Of a DNA stretch of 64,000 nt, positions 42,635-50,458 are shown one piece after another; positions within the stretch are counted from its first letter, which is position 1, and each line of letters begins with the position of its first letter. The notes beneath the pieces are model-generated. The model was not told the origin of the DNA, did no database searches, and saw only the letters and a list, made by a program, of their open reading frames with translations. The DNA is from an uncultured Oscillospiraceae bacterium (GTDB lineage Bacteria; Bacillota; Clostridia; Oscillospirales; Oscillospiraceae): assembly GCA_910579595.1 (NCBI GenBank), contig CAJTVM010000001.1:29556-93555 (forward strand). Reading direction: 5' to 3'. The translations under genes were made by a program, and so were the position numbers.

Positions 42635-43792
42635 ATGGAACCGGTTTATCAATGCTGTTACACCAACGCAACGCGGAATGAGGGGAATAGGACGTTCTCC
42701 GGATGGCAGGTGGTGGCCGCGTCGCCGGGGATTCCCAGCGATGCCTATGATGCCTGCGTCAAGCTGCAAAACGCCAACGCAGCCCTCTGTGCGGACGCGG
42801 TGGACGAGCAGGGGAATGTGCTGGTTTTGGACGAGTATTCCGGGGACGGCAGCTACCTGTACGTCATCCGCACCCGGTTTGGGCTGAGCGATCGCTTGGG
42901 CCGTCCGAATATGTTCTCCCACGCCCTTATTTTTCCCCTGAAAAATAACGTGGGGGTGCTGCGCGACCCCAATTATTTCCTGGCCCTGGACGCTGCCGCC
43001 TTTCTCGGTGGGGAGGGGCAGCTCCCCTGGGAGGGGACGCCCCCCTGTACCCCTTTCCTCTCCCTGGAGCAGGCCATGACCCTGGCCGGGCTGGATCAGG
43101 AGCGGTGGGCTACCCTGCTGCGCTGCGTTTACGCCCAGACGGAGGCCAAGGGCGTATCCCCACTGTATATCCAATATGAAGGATCCGCGCTGCGGATACG
43201 GGGACTGCTCCACTGCATCTACGCGGGGCTGCCCCGGTATCTGGTCAAAAAACTCCGGATTGCCGCCTGCCCCACGGCAAATGACAGCGGCAAGCACCTG
43301 GTGTTCAGCCGGAACGCCCGGGGAAGGGAGCGCTATTTTATCCCCCAGAGCGGTGAAAACACGGTGCTCACCCCCCGTATGGAGAGCAAGCTCAGCCGTA
43401 TGGGCTATGTGGATTATGCGGTGTGCCATGTGCCCTTTGAGAAAATTCCCGACTTTTTTGGCGATTTGGAGCTGCTTGCCGTCAGCTTAGGCGATTCTTC
43501 CGCCTCCAGCCCCCAGATTTTGAAGCTGGCATTCCAATTCAACACCCATGCTGGTGTGTCCGACTTCACCAACGCGGAACTGGAGGGCAATCTTGTGGAC
43601 GCGTTGCGCCTGCCGGTTTCGGATAACCAGTGGGTGGGGATGCTGCTGACGCGGATGCTGGGGGAGATGAACCGGCGCGGACAGCGCCTGGCCCCCGAAA
43701 GCGAGACACTGCTGGACGGCTGGCTGGCCCATACGTCCTCTCAGGAGCTGCTGGAGGCGGGTCGGGACTATCAAAATCAAAAGCATCCTTGA
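42635..43792 (+). CDS. Short GAP1-like paralogue, probably truncated
   Basis: This 385-residue protein matches residues 1 to about 380 of the GAP1-like protein at 35192: QCCYTNA, SDRLGRPNMFSHALIFP, GENTVLTPRMESKLSRMGYVDYA and LEAGRDYQ all have counterparts in the same order. It then stops, lacking the roughly 460-residue C-terminal part of the longer protein. The last residues (NQKHP) do not fit the pattern, which suggests a 3' deletion or recombination, although a functional short form cannot be excluded. A terminator follows 13 bases later and closes the locus. Confidence 0.7.
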   Translation: MEPVYQCCYTNATRNEGNRTFSGWQVVAASPGIPSDAYDACVKLQNANAALCADAVDEQGNVLVLDEYSGDGSYLYVIRTRFGLSDRLGRPNMFSHALIFPLKNNVGVLRDPNYFLALDAAAFLGGEGQLPWEGTPPCTPFLSLEQAMTLAGLDQERWATLLRCVYAQTEAKGVSPLYIQYEGSALRIRGLLHCIYAGLPRYLVKKLRIAACPTANDSGKHLVFSRNARGRERYFIPQSGENTVLTPRMESKLSRMGYVDYAVCHVPFEKIPDFFGDLELLAVSLGDSSASSPQILKLAFQFNTHAGVSDFTNAELEGNLVDALRLPVSDNQWVGMLLTRMLGEMNRRGQRLAPESETLLDGWLAHTSSQELLEAGRDYQNQKHP

Positions 43793-43805
43793 GCTCATAA
43801 ACGAC

Positions 43806-43843
43806 AACCCCCGCCCTTCCAAATTTGGAGGACGGGGGTTTTT
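43806..43843 (+). terminator. Intrinsic terminator closing the VWA-tubulin-GTPase locus
   Basis: A stem of AACCCCCG/CGGGGGTT with an imperfect inner arm runs into TTTTT (43839-43843). It separates the plus-strand locus from the convergent butyrate kinase gene. Confidence 0.85.
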
Positions 43844-43888
43844 CTGGAATCAGGTTGTCTCGGGTACAGCTTTTTTCCTGGCAGGGCG

Positions 43889-44992
43889 TTACTCCATCAG
43901 GGCCTTGAACTGCTTGAACACAGGCTCGCCGGTGTACTGGCGTACCTGCTCCCTGCCCTCCAGGGCGCGAATCGCGCCCGCCGCCATGGCCTCCATCTCG
44001 AATTCGCCGGGATAGGCGGAGACAGGGGCAATGAAGGAGCAGGCCTCGGTGATCTTTTCCACCAGCTCCTTGTTGTGGACCATACCGCCGCCCAGCAGGA
44101 TGCCGTCCACACGGCCGTGGAGGGCCGCCGCCATAGCGCCGATCTCTTTGATGATCTGATAGATCATGCCGTTCCAGGCCATCCAGGCCACCTTGTCTCC
44201 ATTGGCGGCACGCTGGGACACCTCGATGGCGTCGGACGTGCCCAGCAGGCTGACAAAGCCGCCGGACTTGGTGCACAGGGCCTTGGCAGTCTTTTGATCC
44301 ACGCCGGAGAAACAGTAGCTGATCAGCTCCGCGGCGGGTACTCCGCCGCAGCGGGTGGGGGCCATGGGGCCTTCGCCGCCCACGATGTCGCAGCCATCGA
44401 TCATGCGTCCGTTTTGATGGGCAGAGACGGACACGCCGCCGCCGATGTGGCACACCACGAAATTGCAGTCCTCATACCTTTTGCCCATGCCGGCGGCATG
44501 ACGGATAGCAGTCTCCTTCAGGTTCAGCGCATGGAGGTGGACGTTGCGGTATACGCCCTTGATGCCGGTGACCCGGGCCACATCCTGCAGCTCATCGGTG
44601 TCCGGGGGGTTGACCACGAAGGCGGGGCAGCCGTACTCGCTGGCGAACTTCTGGGCCAGCTGGGGCCCCAGCTGAGCGGGGTGCTGTACGCCGTTGGCGC
44701 CCCGGGTGGCGTGATCCAGCAGCAGATCGCCGATGGCGTACACGCCTCCCTCCATAGCGATTAAGCCGCCGCCCCGGCCCACCACGGCGGACAGGCCATC
44801 CAGGCTCACCCCGTCCTTGGCCAGCAGCTCCCGGATGGTCTGCTCCCGGTAGGGGAGCTGGTCACTGATGGAGGGGTATTTGGCCAGCTCGGCGGCCTCA
44901 TGAGATACGTTGGCGGTGAACAGCGCCTGTTCGCCCTCAAACAGGGCGATTTTGGTGCTGGTGGAACCGGGATTGATGGTTAAAATCTTCAT
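43889..44992 (-). CDS. buk: Butyrate kinase
   Basis: This acetate/butyrate kinase family enzyme (ASKHA fold) transfers phosphate from butyryl phosphate or a related branched acyl phosphate to ADP. Its 367 residues begin with the phosphate-binding block ILTINPGSTSTKIALFEG and contain CHIGGGVSVSAHQNGRMIDG and a C-terminal LLGGGMVHNKELVEKI. It is the last gene of the 12-gene minus-strand run, which also encodes a phosphotransacetylase. The pair would regenerate ATP from an acyl-CoA or acyl carrier intermediate. The acyl chain accepted cannot be told from the sequence. Confidence 0.93.
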   Translation of the reverse strand: MKILTINPGSTSTKIALFEGEQALFTANVSHEAAELAKYPSISDQLPYREQTIRELLAKDGVSLDGLSAVVGRGGGLIAMEGGVYAIGDLLLDHATRGANGVQHPAQLGPQLAQKFASEYGCPAFVVNPPDTDELQDVARVTGIKGVYRNVHLHALNLKETAIRHAAGMGKRYEDCNFVVCHIGGGVSVSAHQNGRMIDGCDIVGGEGPMAPTRCGGVPAAELISYCFSGVDQKTAKALCTKSGGFVSLLGTSDAIEVSQRAANGDKVAWMAWNGMIYQIIKEIGAMAAALHGRVDGILLGGGMVHNKELVEKITEACSFIAPVSAYPGEFEMEAMAAGAIRALEGREQVRQYTGEPVFKQFKALME

Positions 44993-45022
44993 AGGCGTTC
45001 CTTTGGCCTCCTCATTGTCGTT

Positions 45023-45589
45023 TTACCGCTTGCAGGGGATGGGCTTGGCCGGACAGCGGGGTTTGACCGCCCCGGCCTTGACGATGGCGTCCTCGTCACA
45101 GGCGGACAGACATTTGCCGCACTGGGTGCACTCGTCCTGGTCGATGACGTGGATGAACTTTTTCTTGCCCAGGATGGCGTCGTCCTCGCACTCGTCCATG
45201 CAGTCGCCGCAGCCGATGCAGCGGTCCGCCAGGATGTGGTAGGTGACAAAGCTCTTGCACACCCCGGCCTTACAGCTCTTTTTGGCCACATGGGCGGCGA
45301 ACTCATCGCCGTATTTCTCGAACACCGCCAGGGCGGTTTCCCCCAGATCCACGCCGTCCTCGCACAGGGACTGTTCCTTCATGTACCGGCACACCTTGGT
45401 GAGCTGGGCCATGTCGGTAGAGCGGGACTTCTTCATGGTGATGTCGGCCAGCGTCATCTCCAGCTGGGCCGCACCCTCATAGCCAAACACGCATTTGCCG
45501 CAGTCCAGGCATTTATGGCCCCGGACATAGCTGAGCAGCCCGTCCACCGGGCACTGCTTTTCCGAGAGATTCAACAGCTTCTCGTTCAT
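45023..45589 (-). CDS. Iron-sulfur protein related to the C-terminal part of NuoF
   Basis: A 188-residue protein. The N-terminal half contains CLDCGKCVFGYEG and a helical region that matches the NADH-4Fe4S domain at the C-terminus of NuoF/HydB-type subunits. The C-terminal half has two ferredoxin motifs (CIGCGDCMDECEDD and CTQCGKCLSACDED). The ATG at 45589 overlaps the upstream stop as ATGA, so it is coupled to the 704-residue oxidoreductase. It probably transfers electrons between that enzyme and a ferredoxin or flavoprotein partner. Confidence 0.85.
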   Translation of the reverse strand: MNEKLLNLSEKQCPVDGLLSYVRGHKCLDCGKCVFGYEGAAQLEMTLADITMKKSRSTDMAQLTKVCRYMKEQSLCEDGVDLGETALAVFEKYGDEFAAHVAKKSCKAGVCKSFVTYHILADRCIGCGDCMDECEDDAILGKKKFIHVIDQDECTQCGKCLSACDEDAIVKAGAVKPRCPAKPIPCKR

Positions 45590-47700
45590 CCGTTGCCACC
45601 TCCGTATTCGTTCCACAGCTTCACCCGCTGGAATTGCAGGCGCAAGTCGCACTGCAGGCAGCGCCCGGACTCGCACTGGGCCTGCTCACAGGAGTAGGTG
45701 TGGTATACGTCCTCGTTGTCCGCCGCGCGCTGTTCCGCGTCCCGCAGATCCTGCTCCACCCGGGGCAGGGCGGCGAAGCCCTCCACCTGGCCGATGTAGG
45801 GGCCGGCGGCGCGCTCCACCAGGGTCTCGTCGATCTCGCCATCGCCGCCCAGATAGCGGTCGATCTCCGCCGTGACCTCACGGCCCTGTTGGATAGCCTT
45901 GATGACAAAGCTGATGCCGGTGATGGCATCGCCGGCGGCAAAAATGCCATCCTCAGAGGTTTGGAAGCCGTCCACCACGGGGTAGCCCCGCCCGTTCAGC
46001 TCAATGCCGAAGTTCTCATAGTCCTGCAATCCGGTGTACTGCCCCGTGGCAAATACCACGCTGTCGCAGGGAATCACCATTTGGCTGCCTTCCTCCGCCA
46101 CCTCGGTGACCTGGCCGGTGGCCCGATCATAGGTGGAGGACAGCACTGTATGCACCCGCAGGCCGGTGACCCGGCCGTCCGCGCCCTCGATCTCCTCGAA
46201 GGAGCGGCCCGGGAACAGGTTCACCCCCTCCTGGGCACCCTCCTCCTGGTCGTCCTTGTCCGCCAGGATCTTGTCCGCCTGCTCAATGCAGGCTAGATTT
46301 ACCGTCATGCCCTTGCGCACCAGGGAGCGGGCCACGTCGTAGCCTACCGAGCCCGCGCCGATGACGCACACCGTGCCGCCCAGGTAGGACAGGTCCGCTT
46401 CGGCGCGGCTGTCCGCCAGCACGTCCATAGCGGTATAGACCTGGGGCAGATCCGCCCCGGGCAGAGGGAGCTTGCGCCCCTTGGACACGCCCACCGCCAC
46501 CAGCACCGCGTCATAATCGCGCCGCAGGGCGGCGGCGTCCGCCACCTCGCGGTTGACCTCATACGTCACGCCGCTGTCGATGATGTACTGGATTTCCGCC
46601 ATGACGCCCTCCAGGGGCAGGCGATAGCCGGGAATGCCGCTGGTCATGGGCCCGCCCAGCTGGGGGCGCTTCTCCAGCACGGTGACGTCATGGCCCAGCT
46701 TGTTGAGGTAGTAGGCGGCGGTGAGGCCGCAGGGGCCGGATCCGATGACGGCCACCCGCCTGCCGGTGCGCGCCTTTTGGAAGCCCTTGGACTTCCACGC
46801 CTGTTCCTCATCGTGCTCCACGGCGAAGCGCTTCAGGTTCCGGATGCCCAGGGGGTCGTTCAGCTCGGTGCGCTTGCAGCCCGTCTCGCACAGGTGGTTG
46901 CAGATGTGGCCCAGCACCAGGGGAAAGGGCACCTTCTCCCGGATGATGGCATGGGCGTCCCCGGGACGGCCCTCCCGGATGGCCCGGATGTAGGCGGGGA
47001 TATCGATATGGGCGGGGCACTCGGCCCGGCAGGGCACCACGCCGTCGGCGTAGGACTGGTGCTTGTCCATGATGCCCACCGCGTCCATGATGGAGCCGGT
47101 GGGGCACACCTCAATGCACGCCCCACAGAAGCGGCAGCCCGCGTCCGCCAGACTCTTGCCATCGGGGATGCCGGCATGGACGCCGCTGCTGTCGCGGATG
47201 TATTCCAGCACCTTCACCCCGCGCTTGTCCTGGCAGGCGCGGATGCAGCGCCCGCACCGGATGCAGCGGGTGAACAGGTGGGAGATCAGGGGGTTCTTCT
47301 CGTCCGTGGGGACGGGCCGGGATTTCTGCCGCCAATCCTGCCCGTTAACGCCCATGTACTGATAGATGCTTTGCATCTCACACTTGCCGTACTTGGGACA
47401 GCCGGTGCAGTCGGCGGGGTGGGTGGCCAGCATCAGCTCCATGGAGGTGCGGCGCACCGCCTCGGCGGCTTCGCTCCGGCTCTCCACCACCATGCCATCC
47501 TCCACAATTGTAGTGCAGGCAGGGACCGGGGTTTCGCCGCCGTTCACCGTGACGCTGCACAGGCGGCAGCCGCCCTTGGCCTCCAGATCGGGGTGGTCGC
47601 AGAGATGGGGGATGTAAACTCCCCCATCCAGCGCCGCATGGAGCACCGACTGGCCCTCCCGGGCCTCGACTGCCTGACCGTCGATTGTCAGTTTCACCAT
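45586..47700 (-). CDS. Iron-sulfur/FAD NAD(P)-linked oxidoreductase (NuoG-like N-terminus fused to GltD-like domain)
   Basis: A 704-residue electron-transfer enzyme. In order: a [2Fe-2S] domain (C34, C45, C48, C62), a His-Cys3 cluster site (H94, C98, C101, C107), two 4Fe-4S ferredoxin motifs (from C146 and C189), then a glutamate-synthase-small-subunit-like domain with FAD motif VAVIGSGPCGLTAAYYL and an NAD(P) motif VCVIGAGSVGYDVA. Proteins of this build move electrons between NAD(P)H, ferredoxin and other carriers. It lies 14 bases after the flavoprotein gene and probably supplies it with electrons. Confidence 0.9.
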   Translation of the reverse strand: MVKLTIDGQAVEAREGQSVLHAALDGGVYIPHLCDHPDLEAKGGCRLCSVTVNGGETPVPACTTIVEDGMVVESRSEAAEAVRRTSMELMLATHPADCTGCPKYGKCEMQSIYQYMGVNGQDWRQKSRPVPTDEKNPLISHLFTRCIRCGRCIRACQDKRGVKVLEYIRDSSGVHAGIPDGKSLADAGCRFCGACIEVCPTGSIMDAVGIMDKHQSYADGVVPCRAECPAHIDIPAYIRAIREGRPGDAHAIIREKVPFPLVLGHICNHLCETGCKRTELNDPLGIRNLKRFAVEHDEEQAWKSKGFQKARTGRRVAVIGSGPCGLTAAYYLNKLGHDVTVLEKRPQLGGPMTSGIPGYRLPLEGVMAEIQYIIDSGVTYEVNREVADAAALRRDYDAVLVAVGVSKGRKLPLPGADLPQVYTAMDVLADSRAEADLSYLGGTVCVIGAGSVGYDVARSLVRKGMTVNLACIEQADKILADKDDQEEGAQEGVNLFPGRSFEEIEGADGRVTGLRVHTVLSSTYDRATGQVTEVAEEGSQMVIPCDSVVFATGQYTGLQDYENFGIELNGRGYPVVDGFQTSEDGIFAAGDAITGISFVIKAIQQGREVTAEIDRYLGGDGEIDETLVERAAGPYIGQVEGFAALPRVEQDLRDAEQRAADNEDVYHTYSCEQAQCESGRCLQCDLRLQFQRVKLWNEYGGGNG

Positions 47701-47714
47701 GGTATGCCTCCCGC

Positions 47715-49196
47715 TCAGAACTCCGAAACCTTGGCGGCGGCGTTCTCACCGGCGATGCGGCCGGAGTTGACGCAGAAGCCCATGGTGTTGCCGGGCAGGG
47801 TGAACGGATAGGTGTCGCCATAGATGGAGCAGGCGTCGGTTCCCACGGCGTACAGGCCGGGGATTACATGGGCGTCCTCGTCCAGCACCTCCATTTTGTG
47901 GTTGATCTTGATGCCGCCCAGGGAGCCGTAAGCGCCCACGGTCTGACGGCAGCAGTAGAAGGGGGCCTTGGCGATAGGTTCCATATAGTGGCGCTCCTTT
48001 TCGAACACCTCGTCGTAACCCGCCTCGCACATCTCGTTGTACTCCTCCACCTGGGCCTTCAGGCCCTCCACATCGATGCCGGCCTTCTCCGCCAGCTCCT
48101 CGATGGTGTCCGCCTGGCAGATGGGCTCGTAGCCCGCGGCCAGATCCCGCTCCCACTGCTCCTCGAAGTGATCATACAGGTCGTGGGGATGGACGTGGGA
48201 GATGATGTCCGGTCCCTTTTTCTTATAGCGCTTGAGCAGCTTTGCGTCGAAGATGGAGAAGCCGATTTTGCCGGGCTGGGTGGCCAGGGCGTTGCCGGTA
48301 AAGGTGGTGTTGCCGATCTGGTCCTCGGGCATGAAGCGCTGGCCGTTGCGGTTGACCCACAGGCAGGGCTGGCGGAACGCGCCCTCAATATAGAAGTGGT
48401 TCATGTTGTCGGGGAGCTGGTACATGATCTCCATGATGATGGGGGTCTTGGCCGCACCCACTTCCCAAGCCATCTTCAGTCCGTCGCCCACCATGCCGGG
48501 GACGGCGAAATTGTTGATGGTCTTGCCGTACTCGAAATCGCAGTACTCCTTGATCATCTCGGGGTTGGCGCCGAAGCCGCCGGTAGCGATGATGACGCTG
48601 GGGGCACGGGCCTCGATTTCCTCGCCCTGGGCGTCCACGGCGATGACGCCCACCACGGCGCCGTCCTCTTTGATCAGCTTTTTGACCGGAGTCTCCAGGC
48701 AGAACTCCACGCCCTGCTCCTGAGCGTACTCGGTCATCTTTTTCATCATGGCGGTGGCGGCGCGGGGGCCGGGGATGCCGCCGCCCTCGGGCTTCACTAC
48801 GTGCCAGGTAAACTCGCCGTCGGAGTAGGAGCGGGTGGCCTCGGGGGCGGAGAAGGCGCGCTGTACGCCGGCGAACTCCACGCCCATGCTCTCCAGCCAG
48901 TCAATGGTGTCGCCGGACTTGAAGTAGAAGTCACGCACCAGGCGGGCGTCAACCTTGTAGTGGGTAAAGAACATATGCTTGCGGAAGGCTTCGCCCGGGG
49001 TGATGGACACCATGGATGCCCGCTGGATGCGGGAACCCACGCCCAGGGGGCCCATAGCCATATTGGCCGCGCCGCCGGTGGTGTTGGCCTTCTCGAATAC
49101 CAGGGTCTTGGCGCCCGCTTCGCCAGCGGCGCAGGCAGCGGCCATGCCGGACAGGCCGGCGGCTACGACGATGACTTCAGCTTCCATTTTTTTCAT
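47715..49196 (-). CDS. FAD-dependent oxidoreductase of the fumarate reductase flavoprotein family
   Basis: A 493-residue single-polypeptide flavoprotein without signal peptide. The N-terminal FAD motif is VVAAGLSGMAAACAAGEAG (normally GxGxxG, here AAGLSG), followed by NTTGGAANMAMG. The C-terminus has the family's second FAD block (GLYAVGTDACSIYG, GNTMGFCVNSGRIAGENAA). Relatives reduce C=C bonds of fumarate, urocanate, cinnamates or steroids. Context with electron-transfer proteins supports a reductase, but the substrate is unknown. It ends 14 bases before the 704-residue oxidoreductase. Confidence 0.85.
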   Translation of the reverse strand: MKKMEAEVIVVAAGLSGMAAACAAGEAGAKTLVFEKANTTGGAANMAMGPLGVGSRIQRASMVSITPGEAFRKHMFFTHYKVDARLVRDFYFKSGDTIDWLESMGVEFAGVQRAFSAPEATRSYSDGEFTWHVVKPEGGGIPGPRAATAMMKKMTEYAQEQGVEFCLETPVKKLIKEDGAVVGVIAVDAQGEEIEARAPSVIIATGGFGANPEMIKEYCDFEYGKTINNFAVPGMVGDGLKMAWEVGAAKTPIIMEIMYQLPDNMNHFYIEGAFRQPCLWVNRNGQRFMPEDQIGNTTFTGNALATQPGKIGFSIFDAKLLKRYKKKGPDIISHVHPHDLYDHFEEQWERDLAAGYEPICQADTIEELAEKAGIDVEGLKAQVEEYNEMCEAGYDEVFEKERHYMEPIAKAPFYCCRQTVGAYGSLGGIKINHKMEVLDEDAHVIPGLYAVGTDACSIYGDTYPFTLPGNTMGFCVNSGRIAGENAAAKVSEF

Positions 49197-49232
49197 GTTA
49201 AAATCCCCTTTACATAGTCAATTGATTTAAAA

Positions 49233-50183
49233 TTACACCGTTTTAAACTGCATTTCCTTGTAGCGGCCGATCTTTTCCTTCACGAGCTCCATGTTCTTCG
49301 GATCGCGGTAGAACGCGCCCTCGGTGGCGCCGATCTCCTCCAGGTGGTGGCCGCGGCCCTCCACCGTGGTGCGGTCACGGCAGTAGCCGATCTCCGGATC
49401 AATGACGAATTTCCACTTGCCATCCTCGCCCTTCTCCAGATCGCCGCCGCAGCCGCACACCTGGCACTCTACCTTGAAGTGGAGGCCGTCCCACTGGACC
49501 TCGCCCAGGGACAGGGAATTGGAATGGCAGTGGGGGCACCAGCCGAAGTCCGGGTCGCCCTCCCAGCCGCGATCCTTGGGATCCTTGGCCAGGGAGGCCA
49601 TGATGTTCTGGCCCAGCTTGCGGGCGCGCTCCAGATGGTCGGGGCGGGTGAGCACATGGGACTTGGCGGAGATTCGGGTAGCCAGCTGCATATCCACCAC
49701 GTTGAAATCGCAGGTAAACATGGCGGCCTGCATATTTTCCAGGGTCTGGGACATCCAGGCCCGGGTGGAGCCGCCGGTGGCGATCAGGCCGGCCACGCGG
49801 TGGCGGGCCTGGATGGCGCCGATCTTCTCCAGGAACGCGGTTTCGTAGGCCAGGGAGCGCTGCATGAACCGGGTGAAGTTGGCGGAAACCTGGAGATCGT
49901 AAGTAGGCGCGGAGAAAATGACGGCATCCTGCTCGAACAGGGCCTGCATCAGCTTGTCCTTGTCGTCCTTCTCCTTCAGGACGCAGCCAACGTTCTCCCC
50001 CTTCATGAACATCCCCTGCGTGCAGAAGGTGCAGCCGGTGCAGTCCTCAATGTGGTAGTCCCGGAGATTGGCGAAGGTGACCTCCGCCCCCATTTCCTGG
50101 CAGGCATACAGCGCCTCCTTCAGAAGAATCTCACTGTTGCTGTCCTTGCGTCCCGCGGTCATTCCCATTACCTTAACTGCCAT
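49233..50183 (-). CDS. Flavodoxin-family iron-sulfur flavoprotein
   Basis: A 316-residue protein. The N-terminal 210 residues have the NADPH-dependent FMN reductase/flavodoxin fold (VMGMTAGRKDSNSEILL), with the cysteine motif CTGCTFCTQG near residue 50, as in iron-sulfur flavoproteins. The C-terminal part adds a CPHCHS and CQVCGCGG zinc-ribbon-like region. The start at 50183 follows GAGGAGG; the longer open frame has no site. The 275-base upstream gap holds a TATAAT box and an inverted repeat, so a promoter controlling this and the downstream redox genes is likely. Confidence 0.85.
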   Translation of the reverse strand: MAVKVMGMTAGRKDSNSEILLKEALYACQEMGAEVTFANLRDYHIEDCTGCTFCTQGMFMKGENVGCVLKEKDDKDKLMQALFEQDAVIFSAPTYDLQVSANFTRFMQRSLAYETAFLEKIGAIQARHRVAGLIATGGSTRAWMSQTLENMQAAMFTCDFNVVDMQLATRISAKSHVLTRPDHLERARKLGQNIMASLAKDPKDRGWEGDPDFGWCPHCHSNSLSLGEVQWDGLHFKVECQVCGCGGDLEKGEDGKWKFVIDPEIGYCRDRTTVEGRGHHLEEIGATEGAFYRDPKNMELVKEKIGRYKEMQFKTV

Positions 50184-50348
50184 ATTTTTTCCTCCTCGTC
50201 TGTTTCGCGGCGCCCGCCGCATATATGTGGCTTTCGCAGCTTGTACAAAATACTCCCCCGAACGTCTGATGAAAAAACCGTCCGCTGTTCCATGTGGTTT
50301 TTCATAAAATGCGCGGGGAAAACGAACTTAATTTGTGCATCATCATTT

Positions 50349-50386
50349 ATTATAAGAGCAGCCACCGGATTCGTCATCCGATGGCT
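50349..50386 (-). promoter_or_regulatory. Candidate operator-promoter upstream of the flavodoxin-family gene
   Basis: On the minus strand an inverted repeat of two 11-base arms (50386-50376 and 50370-50360, one mismatch) lies six to eight bases before a perfect TATAAT (50354-50349). No consensus -35 is found at the usual distance, so this resembles an activator-dependent promoter. The PucR-type regulator encoded next to it is the natural candidate. Confidence 0.45.
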
Positions 50387-50458
50387 GTCAAAATTTTATC
50401 AATCTAATTTGTGGTTTTTGCAACGTTTGTCGGATACCCGGCCGGACGCGGGTCCCGC

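Noticed and set aside
25167..43792. Interpretation as a type VII, type VI or contractile injection system
   Set aside because: No sheath, tube, baseplate, EssC/FtsK-type ATPase or WXG100 protein is present; the components are VWA, tubulin-like, GTPase, GAP1-like and kinase-like.
25167..43792. Classical TerY-P/tellurite-type set
   Set aside because: TerY-P sets typically have a VWA protein with a PP2C phosphatase and kinase, often with TerB/TerD; no phosphatase or Ter domain is seen here, so only partial resemblance is claimed.
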